Shown: positions 1 to 9,917, counted from the first letter of the stretch. The stretch is DNA of 64,000 nt from Streptomyces agglomeratus (GCF_001746415.1 NZ_MEHJ01000001.1:620001-684000), one strand, 5' to 3'. A program made the numbers and translations. Notes: generated by a model not told the origin, from the letters alone.

Positions 1-226
1 ACTCGACCGCCCACCGGGGCGGGTGGGTGGTGGTGGCCATAGCGGCGCGTTGACCGGTGTGACCGACCGGGACGGGCGGGGCCGCACGTCCGCGCCGGTC
101 AGGACACGGGCGGCGTAGGATGGCCGGACTGCCCCGCGGTTGATCACCGTGCGCGGGCGCGGCACCCACGTGTCCGCCGCCCTTCTGCCGTGGATGGTAC
201 GAATCCCGGTCACCGCGGCTCGGATC

Positions 227-1204
227 ATGACGGAGGCGAATGTGCTGATCACTGTCGCGGACGTGGAAGCGGCGGCCGAGCGGATCACCGGGCATGTCAT
301 ACGGACCCCAACCGTGCCGAGCCCCGGACTGTCCGCGCTCCTGGGCGCGCATGTCACCGCAAAACTGGAACTTCTCCAGCGCACCGGCTCCTTCAAGGCG
401 CGCGGCGCGACAGCGAAGCTGCTCACGCTCAGCGAGGCTGAACGCGCCGCCGGGGTCGTAGCGGTAAGCGGCGGCAACCACGGCATCGGGACCGCGGTCA
501 TGGCCGGCGCGCTGGACATCAAGGCGACCGTCGTCATGCCACGGTCCGCCCCCGGCCGCGCCGTGGACATCGCCGAGGCCGCCGGAGCGAGCGTCATCCT
601 CGCCGACACCATGGACGGCGCGTTTGCCCTCGTGGAGGAACTCCGGACCAAGGGGCTCACCCTGGTGCATCCCTTCGACGACCCCGTCGTCATCGCTGCC
701 CAGGGCACAGTCGGCCTGGAGTTGGCGGAGGATGCCGGGGAGCTCACCGACGTACTCGTCAGCATCGGCGGCGGGGCGCTCATCTCCGGGGTCGCCACCG
801 CGCTGCACGCACGCCGTCCCGGTGTACGGATCTGGGGCGTGGAGACCGAAGGCGCGCGAGCCATGTCGGCGGCCCTGGCCTTCGGCGGGCCGGTGCCGGT
901 CGAACTCTCCTCGATCGTCTCGACATTGAGCGCCCCCAGCGCCTCACAGCTCACCTACGAGCATGTCTCGGCGCTGGTCACGGATGTCCTCGCAGTGACC
1001 GACGCCGAGGCCGTGCAGGGCACCCTCGAACTGGCCGACCACGCGAAGGTCTGGGCCGAGCCCGCCGCCGGATGTCTGCTGCCCGCGGCACGCCGGGTGC
1101 TGGAGCGCGTTGGTGAGGGTGCCAGGCTCGGCCTGGTGGTCTGCGGCGGAAATGCGACGACCTCCGATGTGACCGCCTGGGCCGAGCGCTTCGGGCTGCG
1201 CTGA
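227..1204 (+). CDS. PLP-dependent threonine/serine dehydratase-like protein
   Basis: This 325-residue protein belongs to fold-type II PLP enzymes (serine/threonine ammonia-lyase, serine racemase group). The motif SFKARGA carries the lysine expected to bind PLP, the GGNHGIG segment matches the phosphate/substrate-contacting SGGNHGQA-type loop, and SIGGGALISG matches the glycine-rich cofactor phosphate-binding loop. The expected role is cytoplasmic beta-elimination or racemisation of a hydroxy-amino acid. The frame is open back to 140, but the residues before MTEANVL do not resemble the family, so the ATG at 227 is preferred. There is no C-terminal ACT regulatory domain, so this is the short catabolic type rather than the biosynthetic IlvA. 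It stands alone; the substrate cannot be fixed from sequence. Confidence 0.85.
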   Translation: MTEANVLITVADVEAAAERITGHVIRTPTVPSPGLSALLGAHVTAKLELLQRTGSFKARGATAKLLTLSEAERAAGVVAVSGGNHGIGTAVMAGALDIKATVVMPRSAPGRAVDIAEAAGASVILADTMDGAFALVEELRTKGLTLVHPFDDPVVIAAQGTVGLELAEDAGELTDVLVSIGGGALISGVATALHARRPGVRIWGVETEGARAMSAALAFGGPVPVELSSIVSTLSAPSASQLTYEHVSALVTDVLAVTDAEAVQGTLELADHAKVWAEPAAGCLLPAARRVLERVGEGARLGLVVCGGNATTSDVTAWAERFGLR

Positions 1205-1281
1205 AGTGCCCCTTCCTGACTCGCCGTTGTGCTCGGCGGGTCTGATTCGTCATCCTGACCGCTGCACTACTGTGTCGAGCC

Positions 1282-1926
1282 ATGAACGCGGACCGCTGGC
1301 TGGCAGACACCCGGATCTCTTACGACACAGTCGCGGTCAGCTATGCCGACCACATACGCGAGGCTCTGGCCGGGGAACCGTATCTTCGGGCGGCTCTGGC
1401 AGTGTTCGCCGACTTGGTGCACTCCGCCGGCGGTGGACCGGTGGCGGACGTGGGCTGCGGACCTGGACACGTCACTGCCCACCTGCATGAACTGGGTGTG
1501 GACGCTTTCGGCATCGACCTTTCGTCCAAGATGATCGACGTGGCCAGGCGTGACCACCCCCGCCTGCGGTTCGAGGTGGGCTCGATGACGGACCTCGACC
1601 TCGCCGACGCCTCAGTCGTCGGCCTGCTCGCCTTTTGGTCGTTGATTCACGTGCCCGACGAAGCGGTCCCCACCGTCTTCCGCCACTTCCGGCGCGTGTT
1701 GCGTCCCGGCGGACCACTGCTTCTCGGCTTTCACGTCGGCGATGAGTCGAGGCTGAAGACGCAGGGCTACGGCGGTCACCCGATGAACGTCCACGTTCAC
1801 CGCCGCCGGCCCGACCAGGTGGCGCTCTGGCTACGCGATGCCGGATTCACTGTCGAGGCCCAGATGCTGCTCGACCTCGACGAGAGCGTTCCAGGGGCGG
1901 TCCTCTTCGCTCGCCGCCCGTCCTAG
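1282..1926 (+). CDS. class I SAM-dependent methyltransferase
   Basis: A 214-residue Rossmann-fold methyltransferase. Motif I is VADVGCGPGHVTAHL near residue 56, followed by GIDLSSKMIDVAR, where the acidic residue at the end of beta-2 should contact the ribose of SAM. SLIHVP matches post-motif II of the UbiE/Methyltransf_11 group, and VLRPGGPLLLGFHV is the usual motif III region. It is of normal length for a small-molecule methyltransferase. It follows the PLP enzyme by 77 bp on the same strand and could be co-transcribed. No substrate is indicated. Confidence 0.85.
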   Translation: MNADRWLADTRISYDTVAVSYADHIREALAGEPYLRAALAVFADLVHSAGGGPVADVGCGPGHVTAHLHELGVDAFGIDLSSKMIDVARRDHPRLRFEVGSMTDLDLADASVVGLLAFWSLIHVPDEAVPTVFRHFRRVLRPGGPLLLGFHVGDESRLKTQGYGGHPMNVHVHRRRPDQVALWLRDAGFTVEAQMLLDLDESVPGAVLFARRPS

Positions 1927-2303
1927 CGTCGGCAGTCCGGTTACAGGCAACCCTACTGAGTGAGCCAGAGTGTCCACGGGCTCCTCGGTGAGCTCTTCGA
2001 CGCGAGATATCTGCGGCGGTGCAGAATTTCGCCGCTTCCAGCCCTCACTTACCGCGACACGCGCGCGCCGCAGCGGACCTCTCACCTCTGGTTGAGGACG
2101 GAGCAGCCGGCAGTCGGGGTCTCGGCGTTTCGGCCATCCGTCCCGTAGACGTCACCCGTGCGCGGCATGGGTCCGTGCATCGCCCACGCTCCACATCTCC
2201 CGTACCCATGCGGATTCCATCGCGTCCGAAACACTTGTGTTCGATATCGCGCCCCTGTCGTTGAGTTCGCGACAGCGTCCAACCGACTGCCCAGGGGGCC
2301 CAG
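1927..2303. other. intergenic region, no gene recognised
   Basis: This gap precedes the ABC exporter. Open frames here lack family similarity, a convincing ribosome binding site or third-position G/C pattern. The only signal is an AGGGGGCC run just before the exporter's TTG start, which could serve as its ribosome binding site. Confidence 0.5.
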
Positions 2304-4196
2304 TTGACTTCAGCCGACGCCGACAGCAAGCAGAACGCCACTGCGCCTCCACCGCCGCCGCCCGCCGAGATCACGTACAGCGGGCCGTACTCGGTAAACC
2401 CACTCAGACGGGTGTCCTTGCGGACGCTGGCCGCTCAGATCCCCTCGGTACTACGGCGGATCGCCCGCATGTCCTGGGAGACCGACCGCCAGGCGGTCCA
2501 GCTCCTGGTTGCCTGCCAGGTAGTGACGGGCGTGGCCGCGGCGGTCCTGCTGGCCGCGACCGCCCGGGCGATGCAACCGATTCTCGGCACCGGCGCCGTG
2601 GGCGAACGGCTGCACGAAGCACTCCCGGCGCTCGTGGCCGTGGCCGTTGCCGCCGCCTTCGCCCGCGGTGCAGCGGCCGTGGCCACCTACGCCGAGCGGC
2701 GGATCACTCCGAAACTCACCACCGAGACGGACGCCGCACTTGTCGAGGCGGTCTGCCGGGTCGAGGCGTCGGCGTACGCGGTGGACGGGTTCGCGGACCG
2801 TCAGGAAGCCGCGGAAATGGGCGTGATCCGCACCCATGTGATGGTCACGGACGCCCAGCGCTTCATGTCGGCCCTGATCCGCATGATCACCGCCGGCAGC
2901 GTCCTGTCCGTACTCAACATCCTCATGCTGCCCCTGCTGCTCCTCGCCGTCCTCCCGGCCGGAATCGGGGCCATCCTCACTGCGCGCGTCGACTACGAGA
3001 TCCACTACGCCAACATCTCCGACCGCAATGTCCGCGGCATGATGCGCTGGTGGTCGACCTCCCCCAAGTACGGTGACGAGGTCCGCGCCAACGGCATGAC
3101 GGACTACCTCCTGTTCTGGTACCGATCCCTGTCCGAACGGTGCGACCGCCGCACCCTCGCCGCTGCCCCACGGACCCTGCGCATCGCGCTGCTCTCCTCC
3201 CTGGTGGGCGGGGTGTTCCTGGTTGCCACCTGGGCGGTACTTGCCTGGCTGGCCGTGACGGGCCGGGTCGCGCTCGCCATCGCCGCCACCGCCGTCGTCG
3301 CCGTACAGACGACGCTGGCCGCACTGTCGCAAGTCGTCATCAACGGCGCCGCCGTCTTCCACACCAGCCTCTACCTCACCGACATGCAGACGTTTCTCGA
3401 TGACGCCGCCGAACGAGCGCCCAAACGCGGCAGCCTTACGATCACCGCGCCCGTGGAGGAGATCCGCCTCGATGAGGTCGTCTACCGGTACCCGGGCAAG
3501 GACCAGCCGGCCGTCGACGGTGTCTCCCTGACACTGAGGCGCGGGCAGATCCTCGCGATCGTCGGAGTGAACGGCTCCGGCAAGTCGACCCTGACCCGTT
3601 TGCTCACCGGCATCTACCTGGCCGACAAAGGTCACGTCACTTGGAACGGCGCCGACCTCGCCGACGTCGACCCGGCCACCGTCTGGAGCTCCACCGGCCT
3701 GGTCCCGCAGATCTTCGCGCAGTGGCCGCTGCGAGTACGCGAGAACATCACCCTCGGCCAGCCCCGCACCGACGACGACGGGCCCGTGTGGGAAGCGGTC
3801 GACTCGGTCGGCATGCGGGAGGCGATCGACGAACTCCCGGCCGGCCTGGACACCCTCCTCGCCCGCGAGATCTTCGGAGGCGCGGAGCTTTCCGGCGGGC
3901 AGTGGCAGAGACTGGCGTGCTCCAGGGCTCTCTACCGCCGACCGCCACTGCTGATCCTGGACGAGCCGACCTCACAGATGGACCCTCGCGGCGAACACCA
4001 GATCTTCGAGGAGATCAAGGCGATCTCCGGCGACCGCATCACGATCGTGGTCACCCACAGGCTGGAGAACACCAAGGTCGCCGACCACATCGTGGTCATG
4101 GAGCAGGGACGCATCACCGAACAGGGCTGCTACGACGCCCTCGTCCACGCGGGCGGGATCTTCGCAGAGCTCCTGGAACTCTCGCAGGACCGCTAG
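2304..4196 (+). CDS. ABC exporter, fused permease and ATPase
   Basis: A 630-residue half-transporter: an N-terminal membrane domain and a C-terminal ATPase, expected to work as a homodimer exporting a peptide, lipid or drug. Hydrophobic segments lie around residues 72-96, 113-135, 195-240 and 318-352. The nucleotide-binding domain has Walker A GVNGSGKST near 420, signature LSGGQWQRLACSRAL near 529, Walker B LLILDEPTSQMD near 549 and the switch VVTHRLENT near 580. The start is a TTG preceded by AGGGGGCC; the next in-frame ATG falls inside the membrane domain and would shorten it. A strong hairpin follows the stop, so this is probably a monocistron. Fused exporters of this kind often accompany peptide clusters, but no precursor peptide was seen beside it. 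Confidence 0.88.
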   Translation: MTSADADSKQNATAPPPPPPAEITYSGPYSVNPLRRVSLRTLAAQIPSVLRRIARMSWETDRQAVQLLVACQVVTGVAAAVLLAATARAMQPILGTGAVGERLHEALPALVAVAVAAAFARGAAAVATYAERRITPKLTTETDAALVEAVCRVEASAYAVDGFADRQEAAEMGVIRTHVMVTDAQRFMSALIRMITAGSVLSVLNILMLPLLLLAVLPAGIGAILTARVDYEIHYANISDRNVRGMMRWWSTSPKYGDEVRANGMTDYLLFWYRSLSERCDRRTLAAAPRTLRIALLSSLVGGVFLVATWAVLAWLAVTGRVALAIAATAVVAVQTTLAALSQVVINGAAVFHTSLYLTDMQTFLDDAAERAPKRGSLTITAPVEEIRLDEVVYRYPGKDQPAVDGVSLTLRRGQILAIVGVNGSGKSTLTRLLTGIYLADKGHVTWNGADLADVDPATVWSSTGLVPQIFAQWPLRVRENITLGQPRTDDDGPVWEAVDSVGMREAIDELPAGLDTLLAREIFGGAELSGGQWQRLACSRALYRRPPLLILDEPTSQMDPRGEHQIFEEIKAISGDRITIVVTHRLENTKVADHIVVMEQGRITEQGCYDALVHAGGIFAELLELSQDR

Positions 4197-4208
4197 TCAC
4201 AGCAGAGA

Positions 4209-4238
4209 AGGCCCCGCGAACGGGGGCACGCGGGGCCT
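4209..4238 (+). terminator. hairpin terminator after the ABC exporter
   Basis: AGGCCCCGCG and CGCGGGGCCT form a perfect 10-bp stem with a 10-nt loop, 13 bp after the exporter stop. There is no T-run, as is usual for Streptomyces hairpin terminators. Confidence 0.7.
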
Positions 4239-4430
4239 CGTCAGACGAATGACGCGCGGTCGAGACAACAGGCAGGTGAAACCCCCTCAGCCGCGTGCGG
4301 CCGTACGGCTGCGCCTGTCCGCCCGCATGTCCCAACCACCCGCATGCGGCGGGACGCGCCGGCCACCACGCGCCCGCCACATGGTATGGACCTGACAACG
4401 CTGGGCGGCTACGCTGACCGGACTCGCACC

Positions 4431-4444
4431 TGAGAGCGCTCTCA
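4431..4444. promoter_or_regulatory. LacI-family-type operator palindrome upstream of the protease
   Basis: TGAGAGCGCTCTCA is a perfect 14-bp palindrome centred 60 bp before the protease start. From memory, the CebR operator of streptomycetes is TGGGAGCGCTCCCA, so this has the same CG-centred architecture typical of LacI/GalR repressors. It suggests carbon-source-dependent control of the protease. No LacI-family gene lies in the window. Confidence 0.6.
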
Positions 4445-4497
4445 AGCATGTCGCCGAACCCGCGACCACCAGCCACCGCCTCTTCTCCGGAGGAACC

Positions 4498-5639
4498 ATG
4501 AGACGCCTTCCCATCCTGCGTGCCGCCGTGGCGGCGTTACTGCTCACCGCCGCACTGAACGCAACTGGCGGCGGGGCGGCAGCAGTTGAGCCCACTGAAG
4601 CACGCCCGTCAGCGTCCACCGAGCTCCTCGACGCCATGCGCGAAGACCTAGGACTGACGCGGCATCAGACCGAGCAGCGCCTCGCGGCGGAGCGTACGGC
4701 CGTGAAGACCGAGCGCCGGGCCAAGCGCGTGGCCGGGTCCGCCTACGGCGGTTCCTGGTTCGAGCCGGCCAGAGGCCGGCTCGTCGTCGCCGTAACGGAC
4801 GAGAAGCAGGCCGCTGAGGTACGGGCGCTGGGCGCCGACACCCGACTCGTCCTCACAGCGCGGCGCTCCTCGACCGCGTCAAGAGCCGTATCGACGCCCT
4901 GAGCGCGCCCGCCGGGGTGGCGGGTTGGCATGTCGATCCGCGGGCGAACCGCGTGGTGGTCACGGTGGTGCGCGCGGACCGACACAGCCAGGACGTACGG
5001 GCCTTCGTGGACCGCGCCCGCCGCGCCGGGCCGATCGTCGTCTCCGAGACGGAACGGGCCCCGCTCACGTACGCGGCGGGCACCGTCGGCGGCGACCCCT
5101 ACTACACCGGAAACGTCCGCTGCTCCATCGGCTTCTCCGTACACGGCGGGTTCGTCACCGCTGGACACTGCGGCCGTGCCGGAGCAGCCGTGCGCGGCTG
5201 GGACGGGAGCGCCATGGGGACGTTCCAGGGTTCCTCCTTCCCCGGTGACGACTACGCGTACGTCAGCATCCACAGCGGTTGGTGGACAGTCCCGGTGGTG
5301 CTCGGCTGGGGCACCGTGCCGGACCGGCTGGTGCGGGGCTCCGCGGAGGCACCCATCGGCGCCTCCATCTGCCGCTCCGGCTCCACGACGCGGTGGCACT
5401 GCGGCACCGTCCTGGCGAAGAACGAGACCGTCAACTACAGCCAGGGCGCCGTCCACCAGATGACGAAGACCAGCGTGTGCGCCGAGGGCGGTGACTCCGG
5501 TGGCTCTTTCATCAGCGGAGACCAGGCCCAAGGCGTCACCTCCGGCGGATGGGGCAACTGCTCCGCAGGTGGCGAGACGTGGTTCCAACCCGTCAACGAG
5601 ATCCTCGGACGCTACGGCCTCACCCTCCACACCGCCTGA
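4498..5639 (+). pseudogene. secreted S1 (streptogrisin/alpha-lytic) protease, frame broken
   Basis: Two frames together make one secreted chymotrypsin-fold protease precursor. The first (4498-4902) supplies a signal peptide (MRRLPILRAAVAALLLTAAL) and the alpha-lytic-type propeptide. The second gives the end of the propeptide (LDRVKSRIDALSAPAGVAGW), then the mature enzyme with the triad His in TAGHC, Asp in GDDYAYV and Ser in GDSGGS. The span is 1142 nt, one short of a multiple of three; a single missing base around 4850-4870 restores a 380-residue protein. GGAGG lies just before the ATG. Codon 14 is TTA (4537-4539), so translation should depend on the bldA tRNA. It has no chitin-binding domain. 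A real frameshift, a sequencing error or ribosomal -1 slippage are all possible; the mature domain itself shows no decay. Confidence 0.85.
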
Positions 5640-5850
5640 CGCGCACCCCGCGGCCCCCGATGCCGCCGGCCGGTGTCACCTCCCCGGCGGCGGCATCGGC
5701 ATCTCCGGAGAAGGGTGGGTCCGGCTGTGCCCGGGGATCAGGGGCACGAGGGCAGTCGGGCAGGCTGTCTGCGGCCCGTGGCTCTGCGCCCGCCTGGTTG
5801 AGCCTGATCAGGGACGGGAGTGCCTCCAGCGCAACACGGAACGCCGATGA

Positions 5851-6107
5851 TCAGGCTTCCATCCGGGCTCGGGCCGCCTTGGCCGCCCGGCGCTTGACAG
5901 CACGCCGCTCATCTTCGGTCAGGCCGCCGCATACGCCCATGTCCTGGCCCCTTCAAGGGCCCATTCCAGGCACTCGTCCAGAACCGGGCAACGGCGGCAT
6001 ACGGCCTTCGCCTGCTCGATCTGAAGCAGCGCAGGGCCACCCGTGCCGATGGGGAAGAACAGATCCGGATCCTCCCGCCGACAGGCGGCCTCGTGACGCC
6101 AGTCCAT
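5851..6107 (-). pseudogene. WhiB-like (Wbl) iron-sulfur regulator, frame broken by 1 nt
   Basis: The N-terminal frame from the ATG at 6107 reads MDWRHEAACRREDPDLFFP and then CRRCPVLDECLEWAL, giving the four cysteines (C, CxxC, C) that hold the [4Fe-4S] cluster of Wbl transcription factors. The frame closes early at 5919, but the next frame continues with GVCGGLTEDERRAVKRRAAK, the family turn motif and basic C-terminal tail, ending at 5851. The span is 257 nt, so one base is missing; the run of four Cs at 5948-5951 (Gs in the mRNA) is the likely site. Repaired, it is an 85-residue protein. GVCGG replaces the usual GVWGG. GGAGG precedes the start. Confidence 0.85.
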
Positions 6108-6364
6108 CGTCGTGCCTCCATTCGCGTCGCCGGATACTTCTCGTACGCGTCACCGGTATGGGCCGCTGTATGCAGCAGAGCGGGTAATCGCCTGCCAAAT
6201 TGTGAACCGGCCGGGCGCGGATTCCGTTCAGCGCACGCGTAAGAGATGGGTGCGGGCCGCACGTCCAGGTCGACTCCAGCCACCGCGCCAGGATTCCGCT
6301 ACGTCAGCACCGCCTGCGACGCCGCCACGACGAGGGCGCGCCCCTGCCCCGAGGAAGCACGGCG

Positions 6365-6883
6365 TTAATCGTCCTGGGGCTGGGGCTGGGGCTGGGCGAC
6401 GATTCTGCCGCCGGGCTCGTATGCGGCCAGTTCGCGCCGCAGTGAGCCCAGCCCGTCGGTGGGTTCCTCGCGCAGGAGGGCGAGGAAGCTGCTGAGGGGA
6501 TGGTGTTGGGGGCGGGCGTCGTAGTCGATGCCCTCGGGGTCCTGGTACTCGTGCAGGTGTGTGAAGGGCACGATGACGTAGGGGCGTTTGGACCAGGGGT
6601 GGCTGTCAGCGGGATCAGGGTCTGTACGCCACTGGGTGCCGCGGGTGCGGTTGTGGACCTCGCCGACGTACCAGCAAGCGACCTGCATCATCGGCGTGTG
6701 CTCGTCCGTGAACAGGTCGTCCACGGATGCCACGCGTTCGCGGACGAGGGCTTCTATGCGGTCGAGGGAGTGTTCACTGAAGTCCCATCCACCGCCATGG
6801 CGGCTGTTCCAATCGTCGAAGCGGCCTTGCTGCTCGGCCAGCCACGCCGCGAGGCGGGGATTGTCGGCGTGGGCCTTGTCCAT
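6365..6883 (-). CDS. hypothetical protein
   Basis: Not recognised. From the ATG at 6883 the product is a soluble 172-residue protein with many charged and aromatic residues (DFSEHSLDRIEALVRERV, a predicted helix; VIVPFTHLHEYQDP). It ends in a low-complexity QPQPQPQDD tail. No signal peptide or membrane segment is present. The frame is open upstream to 7174 without family-like sequence, and a TTG at about 6942 is an alternative start. It is convergent with nothing and lies upstream of the divergent SRAP gene. Confidence 0.55.
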   Translation of the reverse strand: MDKAHADNPRLAAWLAEQQGRFDDWNSRHGGGWDFSEHSLDRIEALVRERVASVDDLFTDEHTPMMQVACWYVGEVHNRTRGTQWRTDPDPADSHPWSKRPYVIVPFTHLHEYQDPEGIDYDARPQHHPLSSFLALLREEPTDGLGSLRRELAAYEPGGRIVAQPQPQPQDD

Positions 6884-7242
6884 ACGCTCGGCGACAACGT
6901 GCTCGTCTTCGGGGTCCCAGGTCCTGTCGCTCGCACCAGCCAAGTGAACAGGACGGGGCGGCAGTCCGGTCACAGCCGGCACGACAACGGGCAAGCACAA
7001 AGCGAGCGTCCAGCAGTATTGCCTCGGGCCAGCTGAACCGGAAAGTGGACAGTCGGTACGTCGGTGAAGTGATCGCCCATCCAGAGGAACTCCTACCTGA
7101 TTCAGAGCCCCGTCGAATGGCGGAAACGGGCGGACTGAGGCCCGCAGGAGCAGGCCACACCCTCCCGAGGCCACGAGGGCGCGACGAGGTCAGCCCGCCG
7201 CCTTTCACCCGACACGGTCCGGTGGCGTGGCAGAGTGGCGGT

Positions 7243-7977
7243 ATGTGCGGTCGCTACGCCTCAACCCGCAGTCCCCAGGACCTGACCCGGCTTTTCAGTG
7301 TCACTGACTGGCTTCCCGACGAGAAGCTGGCGCCCAGCTGGAACGTGGCCCCCACCGACGACGTCTACGCCATCCTCGAGCGCGCCGGACGCGAGGGAGA
7401 CGACGAGGTGCGGCGGGAGCTGCGGTCGCTGCCGTGGGGACTCGTCCCTTCGTGGGCGAAGGACCCGAAGGCCGGGGCCCGGATGATCAACGCCAGGTTG
7501 GAGACGGTGCACGAGAAGCCCGCCTACCGCCGTGCCTTCGTCAAGCGGCGCTGCCTGCTGCCGGCCGACGGGTTCTACGAATGGGAGCCGCTCAAGGACG
7601 AAAGAACGGGCAAGACGCGCAAGCAGCCGTACTTCATCCACCCCACCGACGGGCAGGTGATGGCCCTGGCGGGTCTGTACGAGTACTGGCGCGATCCTGC
7701 CGTCGAGAACGGCGACGACCCGGCCGCCTGGCTGACCACCTGCACGATCATCACGACCGAGGCCACCGACGCGGCCGGCCGGGTACACCCCCGCATGCCG
7801 CTCGCCCTCACCCCGGACCACTACGACACCTGGCTCGACCCGCACCACCAAAACACCGACGATCTCCGTGCCCTGCTCACACAGCCCGCAGGCGGCCGGC
7901 TCAACGCCCGGCCCGTCTCCATGGCCGTGAACAACGTCCGCAACAACGGCCCCCACCTGCTGGACGAGATCGCCTGA
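7243..7977 (+). CDS. SRAP (SOS response-associated peptidase, YedK/HMCES family)
   Basis: A 244-residue protein beginning MCGRYAST. In this family the initiator Met is removed and Cys2 becomes the N-terminal nucleophile that crosslinks to abasic sites in single-stranded DNA, protecting them from strand breakage. Other family signatures are WNVAPTD, SLPWGLVPSWAKDP, MINARLETVHEKPAYR (Asn and Glu active-site residues), CLLPADGFYEWE and TTEATDAAGRVHPRMPL (His of the active site). The frame extends upstream to 7045, but catalytic Cys2 fixes the start at 7243. Length matches the family. It acts on chromosomal DNA in the cytoplasm. Confidence 0.95.
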   Translation: MCGRYASTRSPQDLTRLFSVTDWLPDEKLAPSWNVAPTDDVYAILERAGREGDDEVRRELRSLPWGLVPSWAKDPKAGARMINARLETVHEKPAYRRAFVKRRCLLPADGFYEWEPLKDERTGKTRKQPYFIHPTDGQVMALAGLYEYWRDPAVENGDDPAAWLTTCTIITTEATDAAGRVHPRMPLALTPDHYDTWLDPHHQNTDDLRALLTQPAGGRLNARPVSMAVNNVRNNGPHLLDEIA

Positions 7978-8231
7978 TCACGCCGCCTGCCGGCCCGGTC
8001 GGTGATCGCCCCGACCCGGTGGCGGAACATCTGCACCGACGCTACGAACGCAAAGCCAAGCACTTCGCGGTCCGGATTCGTTCGGGTGGCCGACGGGATG
8101 GACCAGTGCCGTGTCGCTCGCTGACGAAGCATGTACGTGCCCGTCCCGGGCACGAGAACTCCCGGGGCGTGGTGGAGATTTCCCCGGACCCCCACGACGC
8201 TCCAGGCGTTCCACCGTTCAGAGGAGGCATC

Positions 8232-8450
8232 ATGACAACTGCTCCGCCCCGGACGAAGATTGTGACCGGTTGCCGTGACTGCGCCGGCCGACCGGTGGAG
8301 ACCGTCTCCATCATCTCCGTCTCCAATCACAACGCCGGGCGCATCGGCCAGCACATCGCCGACCAACACGCGGCAGGCGCGCACACCCACTTCAACGCGG
8401 ACGGCGATTGCATCGTCGTACGTCCGCTGCCGCAGCGGCACATCGCCTGA
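8232..8450 (+). CDS. small hypothetical protein (72 aa)
   Basis: A small gene with a strong AGAGGAGG ribosome binding site directly before its ATG. The product starts MTTAPPRTKIVTGCRDCAGR and contains one CxxC pair, a mixed centre and an HTHFNADGDCIVV strand. No family is recognised; it is soluble, with no signal peptide. The open frame extends far upstream as a shadow of the SRAP gene, but only this part has its own translation signal. The CxxC plus a later Cys and several His could bind a metal, which is inference. Confidence 0.55.
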   Translation: MTTAPPRTKIVTGCRDCAGRPVETVSIISVSNHNAGRIGQHIADQHAAGAHTHFNADGDCIVVRPLPQRHIA

Positions 8451-8558
8451 CCATCGTGGCTGAGCCCTGTCCCGTACGGGCGACCGCTTACGCCATGTGC
8501 TGAAGCACCGAGAAGTGGCCGGACCGCTGTGCACCCGCACACGGATCCCGAGGACCAC

Positions 8559-9842
8559 CTACCTCTGCTCCGCTATGTCCCGGGCCTGTCGGGCAATGTC
8601 CTTCAGCACCACCTCCGGGTCGGCGGACGGCGCGACGGCCTTGCCGATGTTCCGCTTGATGGTGTTGCTGACCTGTAGCCAGGACGGTTCGTTGACCGGG
8701 TAGAGCTCGGCACCGTGCAGTGCGTTCAGGAACTGCTCGCCGCTGGGGTCCGCCGCCGCGTCCTTGGATGCCTCGGTCGCGGACACCGTCGAGGGCAACA
8801 GGTGGTAGCGCCCGGCGAACTCGCTGAGGTTCTTGTCCTCGTAGACGAACTCCAGGAACGAGCCGACCAGTTCGCGGTTGTCTTCATGCTTGAAAGCCAT
8901 CATCCAGTCGGCGACGCCCGCCGACGGCGGGACCTTCCCGTCGTCCAGCGTGTCCGACACCGGCATGCTGAGGGTGCCGACCTTCATGCCCTTCGCCCTC
9001 GCCTCGTGGAGGAGCGAGGGGTAGCCGTTGACCATGCCGACCTCGCCGCGCAGGAAGGCGTCGAAGGCGTCCTGCCGGTCGAGCTCGGCCGGCGAAACCG
9101 GGCCGGTCAGGCCGGGCGCGACCAGATTGTTCTTGATCCAGCGGAACGTCTGCGTGTTCTGCTCGGACGCGATGCTGTACCCGCCGCTGCTGTCTGCGTA
9201 CCCGCCACCGTTGCTCAGTTCCCAGATCAGGGCTTCTGCGTGCGCCTCCTCGGGACCGAGCGGCAGGGCGTACGGGTAGAGCACGCCCACCTCCTCCAGC
9301 GCCTCGGCCGCATTCTTCAGGTCCGACCACGTCTTCGGCGGCTCCGCTGCGGCCTTGTCGAACAGCTCCTCGTTGTAGAAGAGCAGCCGGCTGCTGGCCA
9401 CGAAGGGCAAGCCGTACAGGGTGTTGTCCACCGTACCCGCCTCCACGAGCGGCGGCAGGAAGTTCGCCGCCGTCCTGATCGACAGGAGCTCGTTTGCGGC
9501 GTAGAGGCGGCCCTGCGCGGCGAAGTCGGAGTACGCGCCCATCAGGGCCACGTCCGGGGCGTTGCCCTCCTTGACCATGCGGGTGACCTCGCGGTCGACG
9601 CTCGCCCACGGGTAGAGCGTCACCTCGACCTTCTTGCCGGGGTGGGCGGCGGTGAACGCGACGGTCAGTTTGTCCCAGTACGCCTGGGAGCTTGTCGCGG
9701 GGCTGGTGCCGTACTCGGCGGCCACCAGGCGCAGCGTCGTCTTGCCGCCGCCGCTCCCGGACAAGCCGCAGGCGGTGACGAGGGAGCCCAGCAGTCCGAG
9801 TGCGGCCACGGAGGCGGTCGCGCCGAAGAGTCTTGGTCGCAC
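8559..9842 (-). CDS. orphan ABC-transporter sugar-binding lipoprotein (family 1 SBP)
   Basis: A 427-residue extracellular solute-binding protein of the MalE/UgpB type. The chosen start is GTG at 9842, preceded by AAGAGGAAC; the earlier ATG at 9941 would add a charged non-signal segment. The signal peptide ends in the lipobox LVTAC, so the protein should be lipid-anchored on the outer face of the membrane. The mature part carries family features such as the ligand-binding Trp/Tyr-rich C-lobe and GEVGMVNGYPS. Binding proteins of this family normally sit beside two permease genes; none is present, so the transporter partner must be encoded elsewhere. Confidence 0.85.
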   Translation of the reverse strand: MRPRLFGATASVAALGLLGSLVTACGLSGSGGGKTTLRLVAAEYGTSPATSSQAYWDKLTVAFTAAHPGKKVEVTLYPWASVDREVTRMVKEGNAPDVALMGAYSDFAAQGRLYAANELLSIRTAANFLPPLVEAGTVDNTLYGLPFVASSRLLFYNEELFDKAAAEPPKTWSDLKNAAEALEEVGVLYPYALPLGPEEAHAEALIWELSNGGGYADSSGGYSIASEQNTQTFRWIKNNLVAPGLTGPVSPAELDRQDAFDAFLRGEVGMVNGYPSLLHEARAKGMKVGTLSMPVSDTLDDGKVPPSAGVADWMMAFKHEDNRELVGSFLEFVYEDKNLSEFAGRYHLLPSTVSATEASKDAAADPSGEQFLNALHGAELYPVNEPSWLQVSNTIKRNIGKAVAPSADPEVVLKDIARQARDIAEQR

Positions 9843-9917
9843 GATGTTCCTCTTGATTCTTTTTGGACAGTACGGCCGGAATTCTCTCCTGACGCAGGGC
9901 GTATTGCGCCCCCTGTT

